From: an uncultured Flavobacteriaceae bacterium
GTDB lineage: Bacteria > Bacteroidota > Bacteroidia > Flavobacteriales > Flavobacteriaceae
Assembly (NCBI GenBank): GCA_947502495.1
Contig: CANNAC010000001.1
Coordinates: 372,001-436,000, forward strand
Reading direction: 5' to 3'
DNA: 64,000 nucleotides
Positions 25,949-35,412 of this stretch are shown here, piece after piece. Each line of letters starts with the position of its first letter. Position 1 is the stretch's first letter. Under the pieces are notes generated by a model. That model did no database searches, was not told the origin of the DNA, and saw only the letters and a list, made by a program, of their open reading frames with translations. Made by a program: the position numbers and the translations under genes.

Positions 25949-25978
25949 CAAAGATAAAATAATGCAGTTAGCATTCAA
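25949..25978 (-). promoter_or_regulatory. Consensus promoter of pheT
   Basis: On the minus strand: TTG (25976-25978), a 19-base spacer, TATCTTTG (25949-25956). Same geometry as the SRP RNA promoter. The ATG is at 25926. Confidence 0.8.
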
Positions 25979-26570
25979 GCATTGTGATAAGTTTTGTGGT
26001 ATCTTTTATAGGTGTCTTATTTTTGTAAAATATAGGAATAGTGAATCTGGTATAAAATTTTAAGAATACGACATCGTGACTTCTTCTTTATGTTGTAAAT
26101 AAAAGTAGGGAAACAGCGATGAAAAATAAGTGGAAAGAAGTTGTTTGAGGAGAATAGTTAGAGGTAAACAATCTTCTAATTTAGGAATAGTTCCTTATCG
26201 GATTCTAATACCTATGCGCAGCTTCCTGTAACGGAAAACACTCCGGTACATCGAATACAATAGCGGATTAATTATATTAAATAGAAGTTAAATAGGAAAA
26301 CATTGTTGTGTAATGTATGTTTAAGTTTTACTTAAGATGATATTGGTTTTTAATATTGATTTTCAGCGTTATGTGTTTTTAATAGGATTAAAATAAGAGA
26401 GAAAATATTTTTGTTTTAAAACGAATGGAAGCTCCTTTTTTTTAAGAGTAATGAATATGGATTCGTAGCTAGCTGTTTCTGAAAATTTTTGAAGAAAAAG
26501 GGAGTCTAACCGCGAAATCAAGTAAGTAGCAACATTAAATTGTAGAAGTAAAACGACATATAAATAACTT
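25979..26570. other. Intergenic stretch without recognised gene
   Basis: About 590 bases between the pheT promoter and the terminator of the VOC gene. Stops are frequent in all frames. I found no RNA fold, repeat or promoter here that I could defend. It may be the decayed remains of a lost gene. Confidence 0.5.
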
Positions 26571-26605
26571 AAAAGATGTGAGTCTGTTGGGGGAACTCAC
26601 ATCTT
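26571..26605 (-). terminator. Intrinsic terminator after the VOC gene
   Basis: A 10-bp stem AGATGTGAGT/ACTCACATCT with an 11-base loop is followed on the minus strand by TTTTAAG. The U-tract is short, so strength is moderate. Confidence 0.65.
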
Positions 26606-26627
26606 CGAATAATTATTTAGCAAGCTT

Positions 26628-27143
26628 TTATTTGGCGTAAGCGCCAGAAGAGTAGGTTAGCTCGTAGCTATGGGTGTAGATTTCAAAAACAATCCCAAAA
26701 GGATCTTCTACATAACACATTTTAAAAGGTTTATCTTTTGGGTAGTATTCTCTAATTGGCATTCTTTGTTTTCCGCCATAAGAAACAATCTTTTCAATTA
26801 ATTCTTCAATGTTTGGGTCTTGTACGCAGAAATGAAAAAGACCGGTATTAAAAGGATTAAATGCAGGCGCTTCCTTCATCCCGTTTGGGAAGGAAAATAA
26901 TTCTATACCAACACCATCTGAAGTAGATAGATGTGCGATTTCAAAGGTTTCCCAATCGTTTCCAAAAACATCAATACACATTTGACCAATAGCTGTTTCT
27001 GCTTCTTTTTTAACAGTGGAAGGCTCCATAATAACATACCAGCCCATTACTTCGGAATAGAATTTTACTGCTGCTTTAATATCTGGAACGGTAAGTCCGA
27101 TATGTGAAAAGGATTTTGGATAGTCTTTATGCTTTGTCATCAT
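26628..27143 (-). CDS. VOC (glyoxalase/bleomycin-resistance fold) family protein
   Basis: The 171-residue protein has two beta-alpha-beta-beta-beta modules of the vicinal-oxygen-chelate fold. Likely metal ligands are His in FSHIGLTVPD (about 13), Glu in VGIELFSFP, His in GLFHFCVQDPN and Glu in IVFEIYTHSYE. This gives a complete H-E-H-E set, so the protein is probably an active metalloenzyme of the lactoylglutathione lyase or related detoxification type. Start is the first of two adjacent ATG codons. It is divergent from an HxlR regulator across a 117-base region with a dyad that overlaps its -33 element, so it is very likely that regulator's target. Confidence 0.88.
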   Translation of the reverse strand: MMTKHKDYPKSFSHIGLTVPDIKAAVKFYSEVMGWYVIMEPSTVKKEAETAIGQMCIDVFGNDWETFEIAHLSTSDGVGIELFSFPNGMKEAPAFNPFNTGLFHFCVQDPNIEELIEKIVSYGGKQRMPIREYYPKDKPFKMCYVEDPFGIVFEIYTHSYELTYSSGAYAK

Positions 27144-27158
27144 TTATATTTTAGATTA

Positions 27159-27189
27159 CAAAATTAATCTATATTTGTCATATAGGCAA
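27159..27189 (-). promoter_or_regulatory. Promoter of the VOC gene
   Basis: On the minus strand: TTG (27187-27189), a 20-base spacer, TAATTTTG (27159-27166). The start codon at 27143 is only about 10 bases past the expected transcription start. Confidence 0.7.
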
Positions 27190-27215
27190 TAACTTACTAA
27201 AAAGTAGTATAGTTA
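27190..27215. promoter_or_regulatory. Imperfect dyad, candidate HxlR operator
   Basis: TAACTTACT (27190-27198) faces AGTAGTATAGTTA (27203-27215) around a short A-rich centre, giving matched TAACT/AGTTA and TACT/AGTA arms. It abuts the -33 element of the VOC promoter and lies 45 bases upstream of the regulator's start. HxlR-type regulators bind dyads in such divergent promoters. Confidence 0.5.
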
Positions 27216-27260
27216 CCTAAACGAGTAAAATACTGAATATTAATACAATAAAATTGAATT

Positions 27261-27572
27261 TTGAATAAAGAAATAGATTGTCCGTTGCATTACACCATGA
27301 ATTTAATAGGAACAAAATGGAAACCTTTAATATTATTTCATCTTTTAGAAGGCGGATTGCGTTCTGGGGTTTTGCAAAAGCAAATTATAGGTATTTCAAA
27401 TAAAATGTTTACGCAAACGGTAAGAGAATTAGAAAAAGATGGGCTTATTACCAGAAAAGTGTATCCGGTGGTTCCTCCTAAAGTAGAGTATGCATTGAGT
27501 AAAAGAGGAAAGTCTTTAGAAACTGTGTTAAGAAGCCTGGATAAATGGGGATTAGAAGATGTTAAAAGCTAG
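27261..27572 (+). CDS. HxlR family winged-helix transcriptional regulator, TTG start
   Basis: The 103-residue protein matches HxlR: CPLHYTMNLIGTKWKPLILFHLLEGGLR at about 7-34 (the conserved Cys and KWK), the recognition helix ISNKMFTQTVRELEKDGL, and the wing TRKVYPVVPPKVEYALSKRG. The start is TTG at 27261; an in-frame TGA lies two codons upstream, and the first internal ATG would remove the conserved cysteine. HxlR members sense reactive electrophiles such as aldehydes and quinones, often through that cysteine. The divergent VOC enzyme and the convergent second VOC gene suit a detoxification role. Confidence 0.9.
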   Translation: MNKEIDCPLHYTMNLIGTKWKPLILFHLLEGGLRSGVLQKQIIGISNKMFTQTVRELEKDGLITRKVYPVVPPKVEYALSKRGKSLETVLRSLDKWGLEDVKS

Positions 27573-27576
27573 CTCA

Positions 27577-28455
27577 TTAAGAATGTGTTAAAACTATTTT
27601 GTTTCCAGTAGCATCATTTAGCCAAAAAGCATTTTCTTTTTCTTCGTATTCATAAACGTTTTTTAAGGCTTGTTCTAGTTTCTCTTTAGTCTTAAAGTTT
27701 ATCTGAAAATGTTTCATTCCAGCATTTTCTTTAGGAGCTAACGGTTTGTTTATGCCATGCCAAGAATTTAAAGCTATTCTGTGCTGGTAAGCTCCTCCGT
27801 CTCCCAAATCGGCATACAAAAACTGTGGTAAATAGTTAAAAGGTGTGTATCCTATTTTTTTGTAGAATTCATGAGACTTTTCAATGCTATTGGCGTACAG
27901 ATGTAAGTGACCGATATAAGTGTCTTTTGAGATAGAATTATTTGTATTCTTATCTGATAAATCTTTTAGTATTTCATTTATATCTAGATAGGTAGTAGCG
28001 CTTTTTATATTGCCATTAGCGTCTTCTATCCTTAAACCGTTATCAATATCTACTTTTTTAAATCTTTCGGGAGTTTCTAAGGTGAGCTCTAGGTTTATAC
28101 CGTCTGTATCCTCTAAATAAAGAGATTTAGACATGGTGTGATCTACTGGATGAAAAGGATAATTGTTTATCGCTAATCTGTTTAACATACTAGCAAACTC
28201 TTGTTTGTTTGGAGCATGTATAGCAAAATGATAAAGGCCACTAAAGCCTTTATTAAATCGTTTTGTCGCATTTTCATGAACTACAACTAATGTTTTGGTT
28301 TCTGTGCCAAACTCAGCAATGGAATTGGAGTTTTTTCTTAGTTTCATTCCAATTATGGTAGTCCAAAAAGTAGTAGCTTTTGCGATACTGGTATTATTCA
28401 AGTGAATTGCCTCAAATGAGGCAAATCTACTTGAACTGCTATTAATTGGATTCAT
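27577..28455 (-). CDS. VOC family protein with two VOC domains (CatE-like)
   Basis: The 292-residue protein is a tandem of two VOC modules, about 12-130 and 165-290, as in Bacillus CatE-type extradiol dioxygenase relatives. The first has His in FEAIHLNN, His in GLYHFAIHAPN and Glu in INLELTLETPE. The second has His in GHLHLYANS and MKHFQINF, but the final position reads NKIVLTHS without a glutamate. Its stop is four bases from the stop of the convergent HxlR gene. The start lies 26 bases after the DoxX stop, so DoxX and this gene form an operon. The substrate is not predictable. Confidence 0.85.
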   Translation of the reverse strand: MNPINSSSSRFASFEAIHLNNTSIAKATTFWTTIIGMKLRKNSNSIAEFGTETKTLVVVHENATKRFNKGFSGLYHFAIHAPNKQEFASMLNRLAINNYPFHPVDHTMSKSLYLEDTDGINLELTLETPERFKKVDIDNGLRIEDANGNIKSATTYLDINEILKDLSDKNTNNSISKDTYIGHLHLYANSIEKSHEFYKKIGYTPFNYLPQFLYADLGDGGAYQHRIALNSWHGINKPLAPKENAGMKHFQINFKTKEKLEQALKNVYEYEEKENAFWLNDATGNKIVLTHS

Positions 28456-28481
28456 TATTTAGGGAGTATAATTGAAAAAAA

Positions 28482-28892
28482 TTAATGCTTTGAAATTATT
28501 GGGGCTTTTTTGCTTCTTCCCCAAGCTATAAATAGAAAGATTGCTATCAATACTATATTTATTCCTATAGCAGAAAATTCACTTCTAGTAATATGAAATA
28601 TAACAGCAAATACCATTACAAGAGCAAGACCTAATGCAGCCCAAACCGTTAGAATTGGTTTGAAACGAAATATAGATGGTACAAGTAAGCCTAGTCCTCC
28701 AAAAAACTCACTAATCCCAATAAATCGTACTAATTCAGAAGGGGTAGAAGTAACCCATGGTAATGATTTTGCCAATGCTTCTATGGGCTGTGAAGCTTTC
28801 ATTAATCCTACCGTTATAAACATAATAGCTAATAGTCCTTGTGCAATCCAAAGTATAATATGTAATGCTTTGTTGTTTTTCTGTTCTGTCAT
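28482..28892 (-). CDS. DoxX family membrane protein
   Basis: The 136-residue protein has four predicted transmembrane helices (about 12-30, 58-76, 82-100, 106-124). The DoxX signature is present: LWIAQGLLAIMFITVGLMKASQP at the N-terminus and FIGISEFFGGLGLLVPSIFRFKP in the middle. DoxX proteins are linked loosely to thiol/quinone oxidation or redox stress. It is cotranscribed with the downstream two-domain VOC protein. The upstream Crp-like gene is separated by 88 bases. Confidence 0.87.
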   Translation of the reverse strand: MTEQKNNKALHIILWIAQGLLAIMFITVGLMKASQPIEALAKSLPWVTSTPSELVRFIGISEFFGGLGLLVPSIFRFKPILTVWAALGLALVMVFAVIFHITRSEFSAIGINIVLIAIFLFIAWGRSKKAPIISKH

Positions 28893-28980
28893 TTCTTGAT
28901 TATTTATTTCTTTGTATAGTACAAATTTGACGCAATACTAATTAATAAAAAATAAGATACCTTAAGAAATGAGTTTGTGT

Positions 28981-29499
28981 TTACTTTTCTGCTATTTTTC
29001 GTCTTATGTCACTTAAATATTCTGGAGTAACGCCAATGTAAGAGGCGATATGTTTAAGCGGAAGCCTTTGTGTTAAAGTAGGGTAGGTTTCTGTGAAGTC
29101 CATATAACGTTGTTCCGCTGTTGCGCTTAATAAACCAATAATACGTTTGTTTGAAGCTATTAAATTGTTTCTAAACTTTATTGCTATATCTACTACCGAT
29201 TCTTTGTCTAAGCTGTCAATTTCTTTAAATCCTGATTTTGAAACTATAGCTACTTCTGACTTTTCTAGTGCTTCTATAAAGACCAATGAAGGCACTTGGT
29301 TAGTAAAACTATCTATGTCTGAAATCATCCAGGATTCCGGTGCAAATTGCATAATGTGTTCTTTTCCAGCTTTGTCTATTGCGTAGCTTTTAAGGCATCC
29401 GCTTTTTACAAAATAGCCATATTTAGCGATTTCTCCTTGTTTTAAAAGTATTTCTCCTTTAGCAATAATTTTTGTCTCTTTTATTTTAATATTTTTCAT
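28981..29499 (-). CDS. Crp/Fnr family transcriptional regulator
   Basis: The 172-residue protein has a cyclic-nucleotide-binding-like barrel (about 10-110: KGEILLKQGEIAKYGYFVKSGCLKSY) and a C-terminal winged helix ending HIASYIGVTPEYLSDIRRKI, typical of the Bacteroidota Crp/Fnr group. The barrel lacks an evident cAMP-binding RxS motif or Fnr cysteine cluster, so the effector is unknown. At 172 residues it is shorter than E. coli Crp, mostly in the linker. Gene order suggests that it could control DoxX-VOC. Confidence 0.87.
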   Translation of the reverse strand: MKNIKIKETKIIAKGEILLKQGEIAKYGYFVKSGCLKSYAIDKAGKEHIMQFAPESWMISDIDSFTNQVPSLVFIEALEKSEVAIVSKSGFKEIDSLDKESVVDIAIKFRNNLIASNKRIIGLLSATAEQRYMDFTETYPTLTQRLPLKHIASYIGVTPEYLSDIRRKIAEK

Positions 29500-29553
29500 T
29501 TTTAGGAGGATGAATTGTTAGCTAGTCTTCTATTCTAGAGGGTTTTGTAAAGA

Positions 29554-31656
29554 TTATGAAATATAATTCCAAATATTTCGATACTTACTCATTTGTCGGT
29601 ACGTATTTAAAATGCTTTGATTTTCTGTGGCGGCTAAAGAAGGGTCTTTTGTTAGTACTTGTTTTGCGTGAAAACGTGCTAGTTGTAAGATGTCATTGTC
29701 TTTAATGATATCTGCAATTTTAAGGTTTAATATGCCGCTTTGTTGGGTTCCCATAATATCTCCAGGGCCTCGTAAGCGTAAATCTACTTCCGCAATTTCA
29801 AAGCCATCACTGGTTCTTGTCATGGTTTGTATCCGTTGTTTGCTATTTTCTGTGAGTTTATGACTTGTCATAAGTATGCAGTAACTCTGTTCTGCGCCAC
29901 GACCTACGCGTCCACGTAATTGGTGTAACTGCGCTAATCCAAAGCGTTCGGCGCTTTCTACGATCATCACAGATGCGTTTGGTACATTGACACCCACTTC
30001 AATTACGGTAGTAGCAACCATGATTTGCGTTTCGCCTTTAATAAAGCGTTGCATCTCATATTCTTTATCTGCAGGTTTCATTTTACCGTGTACGATAGAG
30101 ATTTGGTATTCTGGCATTGGGAAATCTCTAGAGATACTTTCATAGCCATCCATTAAATCTTTATAGTCCATTTTTTCGCTTTCCTGAATTAATGGATACA
30201 CCACATAAACTTGTCTTCCTTTGGCGATTTCATCCCGAATAAATCGGAAGACTTTTAACCTATTTGCATCATATCTATGGACTGTTTTTATAGGCTTTCT
30301 TCCTGCTGGTAATTCGTCAATTAAAGAGATGTCTAAATCGCCATAAACAGACATGGCTAATGTTCTAGGAATTGGCGTTGCGGTCATTACTAAAATGTGT
30401 GGAGGAGAAGTGTTTTTCTTCCATAACTTACTTCTTTGAGCTACGCCAAATCGATGTTGTTCATCGATAATTGCAAGGCCTAAATTTTTAAATTTAACTT
30501 TATCTTCTAGTAGTGCATGTGTGCCAATTAGTATCTGTAAGTCGCCATTTTCTAGTTCTTCATGAATAATTCTTCTTTCTGAAGTAGTACTTGAACCGGT
30601 TAATAGTTTTATATTGATATTCAATTCATTACACATTTCAAGTAAACCATCATAGTGCTGTACTGACAAAATAGCAGTAGGCGCCATTAGGCAAGCTTGA
30701 AATCCGTTGTCAAGTGCTATTAGCATTGACATAAGTGCAACTATGGTCTTTCCGGAGCCTACATCTCCTTGTAAAAGACGATTCATTTGCGCATTGCTTC
30801 CTAAATCGTGACGGATTTCTTTTAAAACACGTTTTTGTGCATTGGTTAATTCGAAAGGTAAATGCTCCTTGAAAAAAGTGTTGAAATAATTTCCGACGGT
30901 TTTAAAAGGGAAGCCTTTTATCTTTGATTTATGGATTAGATTTTTTAAAATTAACTGTAATTGTATGTAAAATAATTCTTCAAATTTTAGTCTAAATTGT
31001 GCCTTAGAAAGTAGCTCTGGCGTCTTCGGAAAATGCACATTAAAAACAGCTTCCGGTTTTGAAATTAAATGCAATTCAGAACGCATATTTTCTGGTAGTG
31101 TTTCTATGAATTTCCCGTTACTTTCTAAAAACAATTGTTGCATGATTTTGGTCATCACACGATTTGTAATTCCTTTATTCGATAGTTTTTCGGTAGAAGG
31201 ATAAATGGCTTGCATGGAAGAACGTAAATTCGCTTCATGGTCTTTTTGTAACTCAATATCTGGATGTGGCATGCTAAACTTCCCACTAAACCAATTGGTT
31301 TTTCCAAAGATTACATAGGTGGTATTTAGTTTTAGACTTTCTCTAATCCATTTTTGGCCTCTAAACCAAACCAGTTCCATGGTTCCTGTCTCGTCTTGAA
31401 GTGTTGCTACTAATCGTTTGCCGCGTTTCTGAGCAATTTCTTCAAACTTGATAATCTTTCCAATTACCTGAACATCTGCATTGTTACGCTGTAATTGGTT
31501 GATTTTGTAGTATTGTGTGCGATCTATATATCGATTCGGAAAAAGATTAAGAAGATCTTGATAGGTATGAATGCCTAATTCCTTGCGAAGCAAATCTGCG
31601 CGATTTGGTCCAACACCTTTTAAATAATCAATAGGAGTTTGCAAGTTTATACTCAT
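29554..31656 (-). CDS. recG: ATP-dependent DNA helicase RecG
   Basis: RecG remodels stalled replication forks and Holliday junctions. The 700-residue product (from ATG 31656) has the wedge/OB domain at about 60-150, then helicase motifs: QGDVGSGKT (Walker A), a DEQHRFGV box in place of DEAD, TATPIPRTL, and ERFGLAQLHQLRGRVGRG (motif VI). The frame is open a further 31 codons to 31749, but MSINLQTPIDYLKGVGPNRADLL is the usual RecG beginning. The M1 peptidase gene is divergent. Confidence 0.95.
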   Translation of the reverse strand: MSINLQTPIDYLKGVGPNRADLLRKELGIHTYQDLLNLFPNRYIDRTQYYKINQLQRNNADVQVIGKIIKFEEIAQKRGKRLVATLQDETGTMELVWFRGQKWIRESLKLNTTYVIFGKTNWFSGKFSMPHPDIELQKDHEANLRSSMQAIYPSTEKLSNKGITNRVMTKIMQQLFLESNGKFIETLPENMRSELHLISKPEAVFNVHFPKTPELLSKAQFRLKFEELFYIQLQLILKNLIHKSKIKGFPFKTVGNYFNTFFKEHLPFELTNAQKRVLKEIRHDLGSNAQMNRLLQGDVGSGKTIVALMSMLIALDNGFQACLMAPTAILSVQHYDGLLEMCNELNINIKLLTGSSTTSERRIIHEELENGDLQILIGTHALLEDKVKFKNLGLAIIDEQHRFGVAQRSKLWKKNTSPPHILVMTATPIPRTLAMSVYGDLDISLIDELPAGRKPIKTVHRYDANRLKVFRFIRDEIAKGRQVYVVYPLIQESEKMDYKDLMDGYESISRDFPMPEYQISIVHGKMKPADKEYEMQRFIKGETQIMVATTVIEVGVNVPNASVMIVESAERFGLAQLHQLRGRVGRGAEQSYCILMTSHKLTENSKQRIQTMTRTSDGFEIAEVDLRLRGPGDIMGTQQSGILNLKIADIIKDNDILQLARFHAKQVLTKDPSLAATENQSILNTYRQMSKYRNIWNYIS

Positions 31657-31792
31657 AAAAGCGAAATTAAACAATTCCTTTGAAAGAAGGAATCCCAAAA
31701 AGTGTAGTTCTTCATAGATTTTAGTTTTGGTGTAATTTTCAAATAGCAAAACTTATGTGTACTTTGGCGTAATGGTTGTTATTTAGAGCTTT

Positions 31793-33766
31793 ATGAAACG
31801 TATTTTATTTTTATTATTTATCCTTATTTCTGCTGCAAGTCATGCGCAACAAACAGATATTGTGGACTTTAAAAAGTTGGATGCTGTTGTGTTTTTTAAT
31901 CAGATTAAAATAGATAGCACACTTTATGATTCTTTGGAAGTTCGCTTCGATATATTAAAGAAAACAGATTCTATTTATTTGGATGCTGTTGGTATGAAGT
32001 TTAAAAATATAGCTTTAAACGGAAAAAAAGTAAAGTACCACAATGACGGTAAAAAGCTAATTATCTATAGCAAATTCAAGCCTTCAGAAGAAAATAAGCT
32101 TCAATTTTTGTTTTTTGCTTCGCCTAAAAAAGCCATGTATTTTGTGGGATGGAATGATGAAGCGCGAAACCAAATATGGACGCAAGGACAAGGGAAATAT
32201 ACCAGTCATTGGCTTCCAAGTATTGATGATATGAACGATAAGATAGAGTTTGATCTTACTTTTGCGGCACCAAAAGGCTATGAAGTAATTTCTAACGGAA
32301 ATTTAGTTTTAGAAAATGAAGGTCCGGATTATGTACTCTGGAAATACGATATGCAAAAACCAATGTCTAGCTATTTGGCTGCTTTGGTAGTTGGTAAATA
32401 TGATAAAAAAGTAGCAACTGCAAAAAGTGGAATTCCTTTAGAAATGTACTACTATCCCGAAGATTCACTAAAAGTAGAGTCTACGTATCGATATACAAAA
32501 GAGATGTTTGATTTTCTAGAGGAAGAAATAGGATTTGGGTATCCGTGGCAAAATTACAAGCAAATCCCTGTACATGATTTCTTGTATGCAGGAATGGAAA
32601 ATACGAGTTGTACTATTTTTTCGGATGCTTTTATGATTGACGAGATAGCATTTGTAGATAAAAACTACGTAAATGTAAATGCGCACGAGCTTGCACACCA
32701 ATGGTTTGGTGATTTGGTAACCGAAACTTCAGGAACCCATCATTGGTTACAGGAAGGTTTTGCAACGTATTACGCATTACTTGCAGAGCGACACGTTTTT
32801 GGTGATGATTATTACTATTTTAAATTATATGAATACGCACAAGAGTTAGCGGCGCAAGATCGGTTAGGGACAAGTACCGAAGTTATGAATGCCAAAGCGA
32901 GTAGCTTAACGTTTTATAAGAAAGGAGCTATCGTTTTATATATGTTGCATGAAAAAGTTGGGGATATCGCTTTTAAAGCGGCAGTTAAGAGTTATTTAGA
33001 GAAGTATGCATTTCAAAATGTGGAGACTTCGAATTTTATAGATGAAGTTGCGCAAGCAAGCGAACAAGATTTAAGTGCTTTTGTTGCTAAATGGTTACAA
33101 GATAAAACCTTTTATTATGAGGAAGTAGAAGCTTCTTTGCAAAGGCAATCAGAATTTATTACCGAATATGTCATGGTAGATTGTGCAGCGGCTAATGCGA
33201 AGTGTGATTATTACTTGACTTCTGGGATTTCAGACGAAGCTAAAAGCAAAATAATAGCTCAGGTTCCAGGGAAAATTACTTCCGAAGTATTTAAAAACAG
33301 TATTAAAGTAAGGCAAGCAATAGCGCAAAGTATTGTAGAGATTCCTTCCGAATTAAAGAAAGATTATGAATCGCTTTTAGAAGATAAATCCTATATAACT
33401 ATAGAAGCCGCTTTGTATAACCTTTGGATTAATTTTCCGGAAGAAAGAAGTGTATATTTAGAGAAGACAAAGCATGTGATTGGTTTGCCTAATAAAAACG
33501 TTAGATTACTTTGGTTAACATTATCTTTGGTGACTCCAGATTATGCGGCAGAGGAAAAGAATGCGCATTTAAACGAGTTGGTTGCATATACATCACCCGT
33601 GTATAATTATGAGATAAGAATGCAGGCGTTTTCGTTTTTAGATAATTTAAAAATTGTAAATGACGATGTTTTAAAGCATTATAAGCAAGCGGAGCAACAT
33701 CATAATTGGAGATTGAAAAAGTTTGCGAAAGCTTTTGCCCAAAGAAATAAAGAAAACGAAAAATAA
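31793..33766 (+). CDS. M1 family aminopeptidase, secreted
   Basis: The 657-residue protein has a signal peptide at about 1-18. The M1 domain arrangement follows: N-terminal beta saddle, the exopeptidase GxMEN-like motif AGMENTS near residue 265, and the zinc site HELAHQWFG (about 299-307) with the third ligand Glu 18-19 residues later in HWLQEGFATYY. The C-terminal helical region is from about 440. It is a periplasmic or surface zinc aminopeptidase releasing N-terminal residues. Eighteen bases separate it from the patatin gene, so they are probably cotranscribed. Confidence 0.92.
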   Translation: MKRILFLLFILISAASHAQQTDIVDFKKLDAVVFFNQIKIDSTLYDSLEVRFDILKKTDSIYLDAVGMKFKNIALNGKKVKYHNDGKKLIIYSKFKPSEENKLQFLFFASPKKAMYFVGWNDEARNQIWTQGQGKYTSHWLPSIDDMNDKIEFDLTFAAPKGYEVISNGNLVLENEGPDYVLWKYDMQKPMSSYLAALVVGKYDKKVATAKSGIPLEMYYYPEDSLKVESTYRYTKEMFDFLEEEIGFGYPWQNYKQIPVHDFLYAGMENTSCTIFSDAFMIDEIAFVDKNYVNVNAHELAHQWFGDLVTETSGTHHWLQEGFATYYALLAERHVFGDDYYYFKLYEYAQELAAQDRLGTSTEVMNAKASSLTFYKKGAIVLYMLHEKVGDIAFKAAVKSYLEKYAFQNVETSNFIDEVAQASEQDLSAFVAKWLQDKTFYYEEVEASLQRQSEFITEYVMVDCAAANAKCDYYLTSGISDEAKSKIIAQVPGKITSEVFKNSIKVRQAIAQSIVEIPSELKKDYESLLEDKSYITIEAALYNLWINFPEERSVYLEKTKHVIGLPNKNVRLLWLTLSLVTPDYAAEEKNAHLNELVAYTSPVYNYEIRMQAFSFLDNLKIVNDDVLKHYKQAEQHHNWRLKKFAKAFAQRNKENEK

Positions 33767-33784
33767 CAAACTAAAAATAATTTA

Positions 33785-34696
33785 ATGCGAGCATTAGTAA
33801 TATCTGGTGGTGGAAGCAAAGGTGCTTTTGCCGGTGGCGTAGCGCAATATTTAATAGAACACGAAAAACGCGAATACGATATGTATTTGGGTACTTCTAC
33901 AGGAAGTTTGTTGGTGCCGCATTTGGCATTGCATGATGTTGGTAAGCTATATGATATGTTTACTAATGTGAGTCAGCATAATATTTTTAGCGTAAACCCT
34001 TTTGTGCAGCATAAAAAGGATGGAAGAGAATATGTATCTATTAATTATGTGAATTCTATTTGGCAGTTTATTAAGCGCAAAAGAACTTTTGGGGAGAGTA
34101 AAAGCTTGCGAAGACATATAAAGCGAAATTTTACGGAACAGGAGTTTAATGCGATTAGAAAAAGCGGAAAAGATGTAGTAGTTACTGTTTCTAATCTTTC
34201 TAAAAACAGAGTAGAGTATAAGTCTATTAAAGATTATGGTTATGAGGAGTTTTGTAATTGGATTTGGATATCGTGTAATTATATTCCGTTTATGTCTTTA
34301 GCAAAAGTGGATGGTTTTGAGTACGCTGATGGTGCTTTTGGTTGTGTCGTACCTATACGAGAAGCGGTTTCTCGCGGTGCAACAGAGATTGATGCTATTA
34401 TTTTAGAAAGCGAAAATATGGAGTACAATAAAGTACTTGGTAAAAACCCTTTTTCACTAATGCTAAATCTATTTGGTCACTTATTAGATCAGGTAGAGAA
34501 AAGTGATATTGCTATTGGTAAATTGGCAGCAAAGCATAGAAATGTAAAGCTAAATTTATACTATACACCAACAAAGCTTACCGAAAATTCTTTGATTTTT
34601 AGTAAAAAACTAATGACTGCTTGGTGGTTAGATGGTTTTTTATATGCAGAAACGAAGCATGGAAAAGAATCTAGTACGGTTGCAGTAAAATATTAG
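33785..34696 (+). CDS. Patatin-like phospholipase
   Basis: The 303-residue protein has the oxyanion loop GGGSKGAFAGG (7-17), nucleophile elbow GTSTGSL (Ser in about 36-42), and catalytic Asp in DGAFG (about 187). These form the Ser-Asp dyad of patatin lipid acyl hydrolases. There is no signal peptide, so it is probably cytosolic. It follows the M1 peptidase gene by 18 bases. Confidence 0.9.
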   Translation: MRALVISGGGSKGAFAGGVAQYLIEHEKREYDMYLGTSTGSLLVPHLALHDVGKLYDMFTNVSQHNIFSVNPFVQHKKDGREYVSINYVNSIWQFIKRKRTFGESKSLRRHIKRNFTEQEFNAIRKSGKDVVVTVSNLSKNRVEYKSIKDYGYEEFCNWIWISCNYIPFMSLAKVDGFEYADGAFGCVVPIREAVSRGATEIDAIILESENMEYNKVLGKNPFSLMLNLFGHLLDQVEKSDIAIGKLAAKHRNVKLNLYYTPTKLTENSLIFSKKLMTAWWLDGFLYAETKHGKESSTVAVKY

Positions 34697-34717
34697 TTTT
34701 CTTTTAAAATTTCAGAC

Positions 34718-35236
34718 TTAAAACAATTTACTTACTTCATCTCTAATATAAGATAAACCAGCGTGACTTGGTGGATGACCTTCTATCATTTCGGTTAAAA
34801 GGACTTCACGGAGTTTGTTGGCAGAGTCTGTTTTTTCCAGTAATGTAGCTTTTCGAATTAATTGAATCGTTGCGTTTTTGGAAGCATTAATAACGTTCCA
34901 GCATGCATCACTAACATAGATTTGTTGCGATAAATTATGCTCCATTTCTTGTTCTATGGAAGCTATCAATAAAGATTCATAATCTTCTTTGCTTGAAGAA
35001 GTTGGATTTACTCTTAAAAGTAATTTTGCAGGAACGATTCGTTCTAGAAACAAGGTTAAACGTTCGTAGGCTTGCAAGCGTAACGGGAACGATTCTTTTT
35101 GCAATTCTTTATGCATTAAAAAGGTTCTTCGATTGTTTTCGTTTTCTACATGTTCTTTAAAAAACAAGTACGCAATTGCTCCTGTTACTAAAGCAGGAAT
35201 AATATACATCAATAGGTTTAAAAGTTGTTGTTCCAT
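34718..35236 (-). CDS. Membrane-anchored hypothetical protein
   Basis: The 172-residue protein has one N-terminal transmembrane helix (about 5-25, LLNLLMYIIPALVTGAIAYLFF) followed by a charged helical cytosolic part (ENENNRRTFLMHKELQKESFPLRLQAYERLTLFLERI). It is conserved-looking and flavobacterial in style, with a repeated Leu/Arg heptad pattern compatible with a coiled coil. I do not assign a function. It is convergent with the patatin gene. Confidence 0.75.
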   Translation of the reverse strand: MEQQLLNLLMYIIPALVTGAIAYLFFKEHVENENNRRTFLMHKELQKESFPLRLQAYERLTLFLERIVPAKLLLRVNPTSSSKEDYESLLIASIEQEMEHNLSQQIYVSDACWNVINASKNATIQLIRKATLLEKTDSANKLREVLLTEMIEGHPPSHAGLSYIRDEVSKLF

Positions 35237-35412
35237 AGTTTCAAATATATAATTACAAACATAAGTCGTTTTTTATAATGCCACAAATTATCTGTTCATG
35301 GAATGAAATGGTTCTTTCCATACGCGAAAACGACCGTTCGTTGAATGGTTGGGTGTAGTCCTTTTATTACATGGTATTTTGCGCCTGCTATTAATCAGTA
35401 CTCAGTAAAGTA

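Noticed and set aside
31657-31749. RecG start 31 codons upstream
   Set aside because: The extra residues have no match to the family and the usual RecG N-terminus begins at the ATG at 31656.
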